Source: a virus
Virus record (IMG/VR): IMGVR_UViG_3300024302_000005
Location: 1-64,000 of that record
DNA: 64,000 nt
Direction: 5' to 3' (one strand)
Part shown: piece after piece, positions 7,893 through 14,745 of the stretch
Numbering within the stretch: position 1 is the first letter of the stretch
How the letters are laid out: each line of letters starts with the position of its first letter
The notes under the pieces: generated by a model
Database searches by the model: none
Seen by the model: only the letters and a program-made list of their open reading frames with translations
Told to the model about the DNA's origin: nothing
Program-made: the position numbers and the translations under genes

Positions 7893-9494
7893 TTATACGA
7901 AGTAGGAACTTCCACCTACCTGTTTAGTTTCGTCACTCCACATGTCGGAACCAAAGGACTCATCCTCTTCTTCCTCCATCGGGCCTACTTCGCTCGGCTT
8001 CCATGCATTCAATTCGGCCAGCATAGATATCGTATCGATCTGGTCATCATGCTTACTCTTGAAGCCCTTGAAAGTAGCCAATGAGAGCTCAGAAATCAAC
8101 TCCGTAAGCTGAGGACTTTCTTTTAGCTCTTCCGGCAGCCAAATTTTCTTGGCCTTAAATAGCGGTACAGCGTTCTGTTGGAACCTGCTCATCTTGTCCT
8201 TGGTAGGCCGGATACCAATGGTATTGCCAGAGCCTTGACCCTTGGACAGGGTGAAATAGTTATTACGATTGCCCATCTCATTCTGGATCCAGGCAATGAA
8301 TCCGCCCTGCTGACCGGTGACCTCGATGCCCACTTCCTGCGGGTTGTAGATTTGAACTAACCTAAACAGGTTATCGATGGACTCATCCATTAGCACCCGC
8401 TTACAGAACCCGTCTACCCACAGCCAGTCACCGTTATTGTTCAGGGCCCAGACATTTATGACACTAAAGTCCGCATGCTCCTTGTCACTTGTTGCAAAAT
8501 CAGTGGTGATATAGAAATTATACGCACCCTTATTCCGCATAACAGTGGAATGCTTGTAGTAAATAATATCGACATCGTCGATTAGGCGTTCTTCCGGGGA
8601 CATGATTCGCAGCATTAGCTCCTGATTAAAGGCATCTGTCTTACCTGCCAGCTTAGCCTTGGTATACTGATTCTTGACATAGTCATAGTTAAATCGATCA
8701 TCCCAAGCTCCGCGGAATTCTTCCCGAGTACAAGGAAAAGCTTCGCAAACAGGGTATACGTTGACATGCCAAGCTCCTGATTCGATAGCCTTATATAAGG
8801 GATCCCTAGCATTAAACGGTGTTCCGGACCAAATAGTCTTACGCTTATTTGGGTGCAGTGCGTAATCGATCGCCTTGTAAACTGTGTTCTCTACGTTCTC
8901 GATAATAGTGGGAGATTTAGCATCCTCATCGCCAATCAGATCATCAAGGATAGCCAGCTGCGGCCGGGTATTCAATTCCACTGTACCACGTACACCGGTC
9001 TTGGCACCGTGCCCAGTAACCACAAATTCCTTACCCGAGGCATTCTTAAAATGCCACCGAATGTCAGTAAATCGAGCTTTCGTGAGGTATTTGATCAGAA
9101 AAGGGCTATTTTCACAGCGCCTTTCCATCCTTAACCGCATTTTCTTAACACCGTTCTCAATACTATCTGAGACATACAGGGCGTAATCCACATCCCCAAA
9201 ACCAGGGATACCCCCGTAAACAGCAATGTAGAGAAACAGGTATTCAGCAAAAATAGTGGTCTTGGCAAGTCCGCGGGAACACATGTTAGCAATGTTCTGT
9301 TTCTTGCCTACGATGTTATCCAGCATACGGTAGTGGATGACAGGAGTTAGGTTCTCCTCACCCTCCTCACCATTAACCAATTTGATAAATGATACGAACT
9401 CCAGTGCGAACTCACTGGGCACATAGTCGTAATCTTCGGAGTAATCCGTATCATTCAGCCATTCATCGACTGTTTTCTTAATCAAATCCGTCAT
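7893..9494 (-). CDS. terminase large subunit (N4 gp68-like)
   Basis: 533 residues from ATG 9494; upstream residues of the longer frame overlap another gene. The ATPase domain has a variant Walker A SRGLAKT (residues 73-79) and Walker B LAILDD (180-185). The C-terminal RNase H-like nuclease has FYITTDFATSDKEHADFSV with a metal-binding Asp, and a late conserved Asp in KHDDQIDT. It packages DNA into the prohead through the portal. Its length matches N4-type large terminases. It is followed leftward by tail genes. Confidence 0.92.
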   Translation of the reverse strand: MTDLIKKTVDEWLNDTDYSEDYDYVPSEFALEFVSFIKLVNGEEGEENLTPVIHYRMLDNIVGKKQNIANMCSRGLAKTTIFAEYLFLYIAVYGGIPGFGDVDYALYVSDSIENGVKKMRLRMERRCENSPFLIKYLTKARFTDIRWHFKNASGKEFVVTGHGAKTGVRGTVELNTRPQLAILDDLIGDEDAKSPTIIENVENTVYKAIDYALHPNKRKTIWSGTPFNARDPLYKAIESGAWHVNVYPVCEAFPCTREEFRGAWDDRFNYDYVKNQYTKAKLAGKTDAFNQELMLRIMSPEERLIDDVDIIYYKHSTVMRNKGAYNFYITTDFATSDKEHADFSVINVWALNNNGDWLWVDGFCKRVLMDESIDNLFRLVQIYNPQEVGIEVTGQQGGFIAWIQNEMGNRNNYFTLSKGQGSGNTIGIRPTKDKMSRFQQNAVPLFKAKKIWLPEELKESPQLTELISELSLATFKGFKSKHDDQIDTISMLAELNAWKPSEVGPMEEEEDESFGSDMWSDETKQVGGSSYFV

Positions 9495-9690
9495 GTACGC
9501 CCCACTTGTCACCCATGCCGCCCTCAGAGGACTCATCGATGTCCCGGCCCAGCATATGCACACAGCTCTCGTAGCGCCCTATAGCGTCTCCTGCATGCCC
9601 CTCGTCATGGGTACACTCACCCTCCATACCAGAACCATCGCCAATCCAATAGATACAGTTCTCACACACTTCGTCGAGCCGGCTACTCAT
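9478..9690 (-). CDS. small Cys/His-rich protein overlapping the terminase genes
   Basis: 70 residues from ATG 9690. It overlaps the end of 9683-10447 (8 bases) and the start of the terminase (17 bases), so it is squeezed between the two genes. CENCIYW, C-T-H, H and C-V-H residues could form one zinc site. The acidic Gly/Asp/Glu-rich C-terminus is unusual. It may be a zinc-binding terminase accessory or DNA-interacting protein. Its reality rests on its coupled start and Cys pattern. Confidence 0.45.
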   Translation of the reverse strand: MSSRLDEVCENCIYWIGDGSGMEGECTHDEGHAGDAIGRYESCVHMLGRDIDESSEGGMGDKWGVHDGFD

Positions 9691-10447
9691 CAGTAACATC
9701 CTTGTATGTAGTCTCAACAATATCCTCTGGCTGCTTAACAGCCATGATATCACTGTGAGCTACTTCCTTAGCACTGGTCTGCCCACCCATGATCATTTTC
9801 ATCTGCTGCTGTGCAAGACGCCTGGTGGTGTTCTTAAGGTCATCTACGATGTCATTGCTGTAGGTGATATCAATATCGATTTTGGCAGCCTCAGGAGCCT
9901 TGAGATTGGTAATAAGGCTCTCTGCGGCCTTCTGTCGCACTGTCTCTGATCTAGCTCCTCGCATGAGCTCTACCTGAACATTGATAGCTTCCTGAAATAT
10001 ACCAGCATTCAGGATATGTGTGGGGACCATGGTCTGTTCCATGATCTTGGTAATCAGAGCGTTCTTACCGTAGTTATCCGCAAAACTAGCAATTTGCGAA
10101 GAAGAGGCAGATTTATTAATTAGTGCCTGATATCGATCGGGGAATACCTTGCTGTAGGCTACAGAGGCCACATCCCCCATTAGACGATAGGAAACAAACT
10201 TGATGGCGTTGATGTAGGCAGCCAGGGAATACTTCCCTGTGGATAACACTGAGCTATACGAAAGCACGTTATCTCGGAATACCCGACGCATCTCTGAATC
10301 GGACTCGGAATTAATCATCTCCACCAGGTCATCAGTAATATATTTACGGAATCGCTTATCCGGAATAGCACCTGCTATCATATCCTTGGTAAGGTGATCT
10401 GTCGTCTCCAGGTCAGCCTCAGTATCTTTCAGATTAGCGAGCTGCAT
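9683..10447 (-). CDS. terminase-adjacent conserved protein, candidate small terminase subunit
   Basis: 254 residues, predominantly helical, with GAIPDKRFRKYITDDL near the N-terminus and repeated helices after. Near the C-terminus is DDLKNTTRRLAQQQMKMIMGG, a helical region that could mediate oligomerisation. The gene directly upstream of the large terminase in N4-like phages is a candidate small terminase or DNA-recognition subunit. ATG 10447 overlaps the preceding gene. No helix-turn-helix is certain. Confidence 0.5.
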   Translation of the reverse strand: MQLANLKDTEADLETTDHLTKDMIAGAIPDKRFRKYITDDLVEMINSESDSEMRRVFRDNVLSYSSVLSTGKYSLAAYINAIKFVSYRLMGDVASVAYSKVFPDRYQALINKSASSSQIASFADNYGKNALITKIMEQTMVPTHILNAGIFQEAINVQVELMRGARSETVRQKAAESLITNLKAPEAAKIDIDITYSNDIVDDLKNTTRRLAQQQMKMIMGGQTSAKEVAHSDIMAVKQPEDIVETTYKDVTDE

Positions 10448-10748
10448 TAATTAAATCCCATCTAGTAAGCAAAATATCCCGAGGGATACCCTCTGTCTGG
10501 CATTGGTGCGGCGATACCATCCAAATGGTATCCTTCAGGTAAGCTAGAACTAAAGCATCTACCAGCTCCTGCCAATACTTAGCCCACGTACGTGTATCCA
10601 TCTTCAGACCAACTGAACTAATAAAGTCTTCTTTGTCAATCATGTTCAGATCATCGGTGTGGAGGATTAGCGGTAGCACTAAGGCTGCCGCGGTAGAGGA
10701 TAGGTTATTACTATCCTCGAGCGTCGATGTGATTATCTTGTTCTTCAT
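10434..10748 (-). CDS. hypothetical late protein
   Basis: 104 residues from ATG 10748, coupled by ATGA to 10745-11083. A helical, acidic/hydrophobic protein with DLNMIDKEDFISS and WAKYWQELVDALVLAYLKD. No known family recognised. It stands in a compact run of overlapping late genes (9478-11083), which supports translation. Confidence 0.5.
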   Translation of the reverse strand: MKNKIITSTLEDSNNLSSTAAALVLPLILHTDDLNMIDKEDFISSVGLKMDTRTWAKYWQELVDALVLAYLKDTIWMVSPHQCQTEGIPRDILLTRWDLINAAR

Positions 10749-11083
10749 GCCCTGAGCCCTCGTGTGGTCTGGGTATCCCACATGTGCTTAACGATGTAAT
10801 ATTGCTTGTCATCACCGTTAAACATTACCTCGGGATTGATCATATATTCCCGCTTGGTAAATTTCCTGACAAAATCAAACTTCTTTAGGCCACGTATGCC
10901 AAGGTTAAAGTCCCGTATCGATATTCCTGATTGCTCTGCTATCTGTGCCGGCGTCCCGGTTACCATATTATATTTATTGATCCGGTACATCATTTTTAGC
11001 AGAACTAACATAGCGGATTTATCGGAGCAGGTCTGAGCTAAATACTTAGACGCCTGCGTCCCTAACTGAAATTTATTGAACAT
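10745..11083 (-). CDS. winged-helix DNA-binding protein, RepL-like
   Basis: 112 residues. The segment TGTPAQIAEQSGISIRDFNLGIRGLKKFDFVRKFTKREYMINPEVMFNGDD has the order seen in the winged-helix domain of RepL-type plasmid initiators: helix-turn-helix, then a wing leading to 'MINPEVMFNGD'. In phages such domains occur in transcription or replication regulators. It is on the late strand next to the terminase genes, so it may regulate late genes or recognise packaging/replication sites near the 11.7-12.4 kb junction. Confidence 0.6.
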   Translation of the reverse strand: MFNKFQLGTQASKYLAQTCSDKSAMLVLLKMMYRINKYNMVTGTPAQIAEQSGISIRDFNLGIRGLKKFDFVRKFTKREYMINPEVMFNGDDKQYYIVKHMWDTQTTRGLRA

Positions 11084-11102
11084 TGCATTATCCCCAACGC
11101 AT

Positions 11103-11124
11103 CGGGGAGGGTTGCCCCTCCCCG
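11103..11124 (-). terminator. strong hairpin after the 11131-11517 gene
   Basis: A 9-bp perfect stem (C+GGGGAGGG / CCCTCCCC+G) with loop TTGC. On the minus strand there is no following U-run (ATGCGTTGGGG), while on the plus strand TTATTATTATTC follows. It probably slows or protects the leftward mRNA rather than terminating it fully; a role as a weak terminator on the plus strand is possible. Confidence 0.45.
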
Positions 11125-11130
11125 TTATTA

Positions 11131-11517
11131 TTATTCTTGCTCGAGTGCTGCTTCCATCTGTTCAATGGGAACCAGCTTGCGGCCGCCATCAACATCATCA
11201 ACAATACCGACACCAGGGACATAGGTCAGGGCTTCGGCAACCGAATAGGCATGCGGGCCATTACGTTGCTGCGTTGTAACCTGAACTACACAGCCATGGC
11301 CGGTAAACATAGCCTTGGTAGATTTCATCCAGCCTTCACGTTTACTGGATGCTTTGCACAACAGCTGGAACAAATCCCCATTACCAACCACATCGATATC
11401 TGGAACATTCTTCCGGGCCCCGGATACGTCGGAGTTATGCAGGGTCTTCTCCGTAGAGGTATCCGGATAAGGGTTAGATAGATCCATAGGTTCGCTTGAT
11501 GCACCTGCTAAGGCCAT
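11131..11517 (-). CDS. hypothetical late protein near the genome junction
   Basis: 128 residues with no clear family. The N-terminus is Ala/Ser/Pro-rich (low complexity), the middle contains FQLLCKASSKREGWMKSTKAM, and the C-terminus is acidic. It is the second gene of the leftward late transcript. It may be a small virion or packaging protein, as in the rightmost genes of N4-like phages. Confidence 0.55.
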   Translation of the reverse strand: MALAGASSEPMDLSNPYPDTSTEKTLHNSDVSGARKNVPDIDVVGNGDLFQLLCKASSKREGWMKSTKAMFTGHGCVVQVTTQQRNGPHAYSVAEALTYVPGVGIVDDVDGGRKLVPIEQMEAALEQE

Positions 11518-11532
11518 AGATATATTCCTTGA

Positions 11533-11667
11533 TTAGAGTGAAGTATTCCAATCACCCGAAACCATTATCCGGTCCATCACGATACGGTTCTTCACAGAAC
11601 GCATGCAATCGGTGCCCGAAACAAGCTGAGCCAGTTGAACTAACTTCAGTACGATGTAGGTACGCAT
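11533..11667 (-). CDS. 44-residue first gene of the leftward late operon
   Basis: An ATG at 11667 preceded by AAGGAGAATTACC gives a 44-residue protein (MRTYIVLKLVQLAQLVSG at its start) ending TSL. The N-terminal part could be a short hydrophobic helix. The ideal ribosome-binding site and its position directly after the promoter at 11712-11740 are the evidence. No function can be assigned. Confidence 0.55.
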   Translation of the reverse strand: MRTYIVLKLVQLAQLVSGTDCMRSVKNRIVMDRIMVSGDWNTSL

Positions 11668-11711
11668 GGTAATTCTCCTTCTCTCATGGGATCAGGGTAA
11701 TAGGTATGCGC

Positions 11712-11740
11712 ATATAAGCCTAAATCAATACAAATATCAA
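11712..11740 (-). promoter_or_regulatory. sigma70-like late promoter pointing left
   Basis: Read on the minus strand: TTGATA (-35, plus 11735-11740), a 17-base spacer, TTATAT (-10, plus 11712-11717; the overlapping TATATG is an alternative). It lies about 45 bases upstream of the ATG at 11667. N4 late genes use host sigma70 RNA polymerase with the phage SSB as activator, which would fit a moderately strong promoter here. Confidence 0.45.
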
Positions 11741-11761
11741 CATTTAAATCGGTTTATTACT

Positions 11762-11808
11762 GTATACGACACTTAACGGCTGGTTTAATGTCGTATACGA
11801 CATTTAAC
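11762..11808. promoter_or_regulatory. two 16-bp direct repeats spaced 31 bp, with 14-bp palindrome
   Basis: GTATACGACACTTAAC (11762-11777) and GTATACGACATTTAAC (11793-11808) differ at one base and are exactly 31 bases apart, about three helical turns. The second is part of a perfect 14-bp palindrome TGTCGTATACGACA (11789-11802). They lie just upstream of the leftward promoter, so they are likely operator or activator sites on one face of the helix. Confidence 0.6.
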
Positions 11809-11935
11809 TTTCTGTAACCCTTTGATAACACCCACTTTCTCAGCCCTAAGAATAAGAAGCGGAAAGACCTCCCTTCGTCGGTCTGTTCCTATAGGCTGCC
11901 GCCTCTGTATTTATATATTATATTTAATATATTCC

Positions 11936-12055
11936 GGGATATCCGTATTGCTTGGAACCCGCTTTCTTCGCTGCCTCTTGATCTACGCTCCCGCTGCGCT
12001 CCGCTCCGATCAATCGGGAGCTCGAAAGTCTTGGTTCCCGCAATACAGATATCCC
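11936..12055. repeat. 120-base large inverted repeat
   Basis: The arms are GGGATATC-C-GTATTGC-TT-GGAACC (11936-11959) and its inverse (12033-12055), with only a few mismatches in 24 bases. The interior forms more hairpins: CTTTC/GAAAG, TTGATC/GATCAA (11978-11983 with 12008-12013) and CTCCCG/CGGGAG (11988-11993 with 12015-12020); the last two cannot form together without a pseudoknot. It has no coding potential. It may be a terminator barrier, a replication origin structure or a packaging/terminal element at the boundary of the two divergent transcription units. Confidence 0.65.
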
Positions 12056-12149
12056 TATTCCAGTAGCTCCAGCAAGAAGGCCGTCCCCACGACCATGATC
12101 CCCAACTTCGTAACAACTAACAATGTAAGCATATAAACTCCTACTTATT

Positions 12150-12310
12150 CCCCATGATAATTAATTATATAACATCTCTTAATTAATTTACCTAATTAGC
12201 TAAATAGGAAATTTCCTATTTATTCCAATAAGCTATTAAGCTTAATTATTTTTATTATTTTTATTTTTAATATTAGCCGACTTAAGCAATTTTTTATAAT
12301 TTAAGTCCGA
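12150..12310. other. AT-rich block with 22-bp perfect palindrome
   Basis: The block is strongly AT-rich (long A/T runs such as TTTTTATTATTTTTATTTTTAA). It contains the perfect 22-bp palindrome with centre at 12211/12212 (12201-12222, TAAATAGGAAATTTCCTATTTA in two halves) and an inverted repeat GACTTAA/TTAAGTC (12279-12285, 12301-12307). No gene is visible. These are the features expected of a replication origin or of a genome-end region, lying just upstream of the first early gene. Confidence 0.55.
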
Positions 12311-12386
12311 CTGCAGTACTAACTAGGCAGGCCAGCCTCACCGAAAATACCCCCGCCCCTATTTTGCCTTAACGTCCCTTTTACAC

Positions 12387-12408
12387 ACCTGCTATCGCAG
12401 GTCAGGTA
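12387..12408 (+). promoter_or_regulatory. early promoter hairpin, copy 1
   Basis: Hairpin ACCTGC-TATC-GCAGGT (6-bp stem, 4-base loop) followed by CAGG. It is the first of four plus-strand copies that share the GC-TAYC-GC core, a G-C rich stem with covarying outer pairs, and GTNRGG immediately after. N4 early promoters recognised by the virion polymerase are hairpins of this size. It lies upstream of the 12439 gene. Counting 11 bases from the hairpin centre (N4 geometry) puts the start at the GG of CAGG. Confidence 0.6.
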
Positions 12409-12438
12409 ATTACCTTAACCTTTAACAGGAGAACTCCT

Positions 12439-12603
12439 ATGAAAACCATCAACATGATCGCAGACATGATCCAGAAAGCCATCAGCGTAGCCAACCGTGT
12501 CATCAACGGTTGCGACCATGGTGCAGCTATGTTCGAAGATGCCATGGACAACGCCAGGGCCACTCAGCTTGCTGAGATGACCAAAGCAGCAAAGTCTGCT
12601 TAA
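12439..12603 (+). CDS. first early gene, 54-residue protein
   Basis: ATG 12439 follows AGGAGAACTCCT. The protein starts MKTINMIADMIQKAISVA and is wholly helical, with Ala/Met-rich segments and a C-terminal KAAKSA. It is the first reading frame after the first hairpin promoter and ends before a terminator. Such short proteins are typical early host-takeover products. No family recognised. Confidence 0.6.
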   Translation: MKTINMIADMIQKAISVANRVINGCDHGAAMFEDAMDNARATQLAEMTKAAKSA

Positions 12604-12611
12604 GCTCTATT

Positions 12612-12645
12612 CCCAGGACCCTCAGGGGTTCTGGGTTTATCTTTA
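12612..12645 (+). terminator. rho-independent terminator after first early gene
   Basis: CCCAGGACCC / GGGTTCTGGG with loop TCAG (10 pairs including one G-T), followed by TTTATCTTT. It closes the first early unit, so the next unit is read from the promoter at 12687. Confidence 0.75.
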
Positions 12646-12686
12646 TACCTACACATACACACAAAGAGAGAGAGCCTCGAGAGGGA

Positions 12687-12708
12687 GCTTGCTATCGCAA
12701 GTAAGGAA
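12687..12708 (+). promoter_or_regulatory. early promoter hairpin, copy 2
   Basis: GCTTGC-TATC-GCAAGT with a G-T closing pair, followed by AAGG. The inner GC-TATC-GC and the outer stem covary against the other copies (CTT/AAG here against ACCT/AGGT, CCC/GGG and CCG/CGG). It lies between a terminator and the 12757 gene, the expected place for a promoter. Confidence 0.6.
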
Positions 12709-12756
12709 TAAGGTTAATCCTTATTAACTTAATTAACCCTAATAGGAGGATCTACT

Positions 12757-12960
12757 ATGTCCCTTAAATCTGTAGCTATCTTAGCAATAACCCTGGCTTT
12801 CCTTATAAGCGCAATAATTAAGGCCACTGTAGATAATCTCTACATCTTACCTGATGCTTATATCCAAGGTTATATTGGCTTAGGCATCGATGTGCTTAGC
12901 CTCTTAATCCCTATAATAGGCACTGTCCTTATTACCTTGGAATACAAGGAAGGAGAATAA
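12757..12960 (+). CDS. early small membrane protein
   Basis: 67 residues with two transmembrane helices (about residues 5-22 and 41-60) separated by a short polar loop. AATAGGAGGATCTACT precedes the ATG. As an early product it may insert into the inner membrane to alter host physiology or exclude other phages. No family known. Confidence 0.6.
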   Translation: MSLKSVAILAITLAFLISAIIKATVDNLYILPDAYIQGYIGLGIDVLSLLIPIIGTVLITLEYKEGE

Positions 12961-12962
12961 CC

Positions 12963-13193
12963 ATGTCTGGTGTATCTAATGTTGGCGACGGAGCAATACC
13001 AACACCTTTGACAGGAGGTTACCACATCTACTGTCTTGAGGTGCGTAAGAAAGGACATCAGTTGATGTCCCGGACATTCTACAATAGCTACGACCTGGCC
13101 TTTACAGCGTACTGTAAGGCTAAGGACAATGGCTATAGCACCATCACAGACCTGTTGATTTACCCAGTCTGGGTGGTTGCAGGAGAAAGCTAA
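12963..13193 (+). CDS. early hypothetical protein
   Basis: 76 residues, starting 2 bases after the previous stop with an AAGGAGAATAACC site. A small alpha/beta protein with GGYHIYCLEVRKKGHQLMSRTF and a C-terminal IYPVWVVAGES. It is similar in layout to the later early proteins 15184-15375 and others that share 'YDLAFTAYCKA' or 'DAMSAFEAVV' helices, so it may be one of a family of duplicated small early genes. Function unknown. Confidence 0.55.
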   Translation: MSGVSNVGDGAIPTPLTGGYHIYCLEVRKKGHQLMSRTFYNSYDLAFTAYCKAKDNGYSTITDLLIYPVWVVAGES

Positions 13194-13197
13194 AGAT

Positions 13198-13233
13198 CAG
13201 AGGCCCTGTAATAAGGGTCTCTGGTTATTCCTT
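13198..13233 (+). terminator. terminator of GAGGCCC/GGGTCTC family, copy 1
   Basis: CAGAGGCCCT / AGGGTCTCTG (10 pairs with one G-T), loop GTAATA, tail GTTATTCCTT. It has the same stem core as the hairpins at 13780 and 15503, as if one terminator design had been copied. Confidence 0.65.
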
Positions 13234-13251
13234 AATAGATAGACTGATAAA

Positions 13252-13272
13252 GCCCGCTATCGCGGGTTAGGA
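13252..13272 (+). promoter_or_regulatory. early promoter hairpin, copy 3
   Basis: GCCCGC-TATC-GCGGGT followed by TAGG. The loop and inner stem match copies 1, 2 and 4, and the preceding sequence GATAAA is shared with copy 4. It sits right after a terminator and before a structured leader. Confidence 0.6.
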
Positions 13273-13276
13273 GTTG

Positions 13277-13339
13277 TCTGACCTCGATGTCAGAGACCAA
13301 TGGGCAATTTTGCCCGAAGGGCTTCGGTGCGCAGCGCCG
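13277..13339 (+). ncRNA. structured 5' leader with three hairpins
   Basis: Directly after the third promoter hairpin come TCTGAC-ctcgat-GTCAGA (13277-13294), GGGCA-attt-TGCCC (13302-13315) and CGGTGC-gca-GCGCCG (13325-13339). Together they fill the space up to the 13377 gene. They could stabilise or regulate the early mRNA. This also accounts for the gene-free stretch 13194-13376. Confidence 0.55.
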
Positions 13340-13376
13340 TTGTCCTTAATTCAAATCCCAACGATAGGAGAATATC

Positions 13377-13742
13377 ATGGGTATGCTTTCAAATAAGACC
13401 AAGACCACAGTCGGCGCAGACAAGACGCCACGGGATCGTTTCATCCTGGGTAACAGCGATTGTTACTTTGAGTCGGCGCAGTACTTGACAGGCCTTATGC
13501 CTCTCGAGAAGGTGAAGAAGCTCTTTGCCAATCCGGTTACTGAGCTCATGGGTACCAAGGGCAAGAGCCTGAAGGTCATGTTCACCACTCCGGACGGTGA
13601 GATCAAGTTCATGGGCTTCGTCACTGCTGGTGATGCAAGCCTTGAGCTGGATGTCGAGCACATTCCGGAGATCATGGAGCATGTGACTGCCGGGCCAATC
13701 CTGGTAGCCGTTAATCCAGTTGATCTGGTTGCGATGTTGTAG
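13377..13742 (+). CDS. early hypothetical protein (121 aa)
   Basis: Starts MGMLSNKTKTTVG after AGGAGAATATC; a second ATG lies 6 bases on. A compact alpha/beta protein with a possible KSLKVMFTTPDGEIKFMGF beta hairpin and an acidic C-terminal half. It is the sole gene between the leader at 13277 and the terminator at 13780, and so may be strongly expressed. No family recognised. Confidence 0.6.
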   Translation: MGMLSNKTKTTVGADKTPRDRFILGNSDCYFESAQYLTGLMPLEKVKKLFANPVTELMGTKGKSLKVMFTTPDGEIKFMGFVTAGDASLELDVEHIPEIMEHVTAGPILVAVNPVDLVAML

Positions 13743-13779
13743 ATCCCTGCCTGGCCTTAGGCTGGTTCGGATCGGAGCG

Positions 13780-13815
13780 CTGGAGGCCCTGTAGTGGGGT
13801 CTCCAGTCCCTTTTT
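13780..13815 (+). terminator. terminator of GAGGCCC/GGGTCTC family, copy 2
   Basis: CTGGAGGCCC / GGGTCTCCAG (10 pairs with one G-T), followed by TCCCTTTTTAT. A strong intrinsic terminator that ends the 13377 unit. Confidence 0.75.
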
Positions 13816-13840
13816 ATAAGCTAATACGGGAGAGCATTCG

Positions 13841-14059
13841 ATGCGCCAACGTAAATCAAGTTATATCCCATTTGGGAACGGAGCTATCTTAGATCCTGAG
13901 TTCGAGGAGATACTTGAACGTATTCACTGGTCTGCAGGAGCTGAGCTATTAACCGATAAGAATGTCGAATCCGTTGAGCATAGAAGAGCTCGGAGGATCC
14001 GTGAGCGTTCTTATACAAGTACCTATTTAGACACCGAAGCGTATCTGGATAGGTCATGA
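13841..14059 (+). CDS. early small basic protein (72 aa)
   Basis: 72 residues with several Arg pairs (HRRARRIRERSY) suggesting nucleic-acid or host-protein binding. Start context GGGAGAGCATTCGATG shares CATTCGATG with two later early genes (14533, 14918). No family known. It overlaps nothing and precedes the NADAR gene. Confidence 0.55.
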   Translation: MRQRKSSYIPFGNGAILDPEFEEILERIHWSAGAELLTDKNVESVEHRRARRIRERSYTSTYLDTEAYLDRS

Positions 14060-14071
14060 CAGGAGGATGTT

Positions 14072-14500
14072 ATGATCGATTCGTTCGATGAAGAATATGC
14101 GTTCCTTAGTAACTTTTACCCTTGTGAAGTTATGTGTACCGAAAGGATCATCTACCCGACTGTTGAGCATGCCTTTCAGGCTATGAAAACAGTTGATCTG
14201 GATGATCGTCGGATCATTGCAGAGTGCCCTACTCCAGGGAAATCCAAGAGGCTGGGCCGCAAGGTCCAGCTGAGGAATAACTGGAATGCTATACGTATTA
14301 ACGTCATGCATGACCTTCTGGTACAGAAGTTTAATCAAGAGCCCTTTAGCATTCAGCTTATGGAAACTAATGGCCATGAGCTGATTGAGGGCAATCACTG
14401 GAACGATACGTTCTGGGGAGTATGCCATGGCAAGGGTAGCAATACCCTTGGCAAACTCCTGATGGATATCAGAGAGAAGTTACTATCCGAAGGACCATAA
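14072..14500 (+). CDS. NADAR-domain protein (YbiA-like)
   Basis: 142 residues spanning one domain. The NADAR signatures are visible: EEYAFLSNFYPCEV near the N-terminus, YPTVEHAFQAMKTVD, then NHWNDTFWGVCHGKGSNTLGKLLMDIRE at the C-terminus. Proteins of this family act on ADP-ribose-linked or riboflavin-pathway N-glycosides; several remove ADP-ribosylation of guanine or counter NAD-based defence. It has the whole set of conserved Trp, Gly and Asn residues. Early expression fits an anti-defence or nucleotide-salvage role. Confidence 0.8.
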   Translation: MIDSFDEEYAFLSNFYPCEVMCTERIIYPTVEHAFQAMKTVDLDDRRIIAECPTPGKSKRLGRKVQLRNNWNAIRINVMHDLLVQKFNQEPFSIQLMETNGHELIEGNHWNDTFWGVCHGKGSNTLGKLLMDIREKLLSEGP

Positions 14501-14532
14501 GGCCCACTAACCCTTAAATAGGAGGACATTCG

Positions 14533-14745
14533 ATGTCCAATTACAGTCAAGCTACTGAGTCACCCGAGTACGTTACAACGGGTAACAGCACTATCCACCC
14601 TACACCTGTATCCGATGAGGATGCAGTGAAGGTTGTTCCTAAATGGCAGTTCGACATGGGTATCCCATGGAAGGCCATGACTCCTCAGCAACAGCGTGGC
14701 CGGCGTAAAGAGATGCGTCGTAATTCGTTGAAATCCAATGGATAA
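14533..14745 (+). CDS. early hypothetical protein (70 aa)
   Basis: 70 residues. A disordered N-terminal half (Ser/Thr/Pro-rich) is followed by KWQFDMGIPWKAMTPQQQRGRRKEMRRNSLK with a strongly basic tail. Preceded by AGGAGGACATTCGATG. The basic tail suggests nucleic-acid binding. Overlaps the next gene's start by 8 bases. Confidence 0.5.
   Translation: MSNYSQATESPEYVTTGNSTIHPTPVSDEDAVKVVPKWQFDMGIPWKAMTPQQQRGRRKEMRRNSLKSNG

Noticed and set aside
11822-12116. Open frames in the junction region (both strands)
   Set aside because: They run through the inverted repeat, lack ribosome-binding sites and look like non-protein composition.
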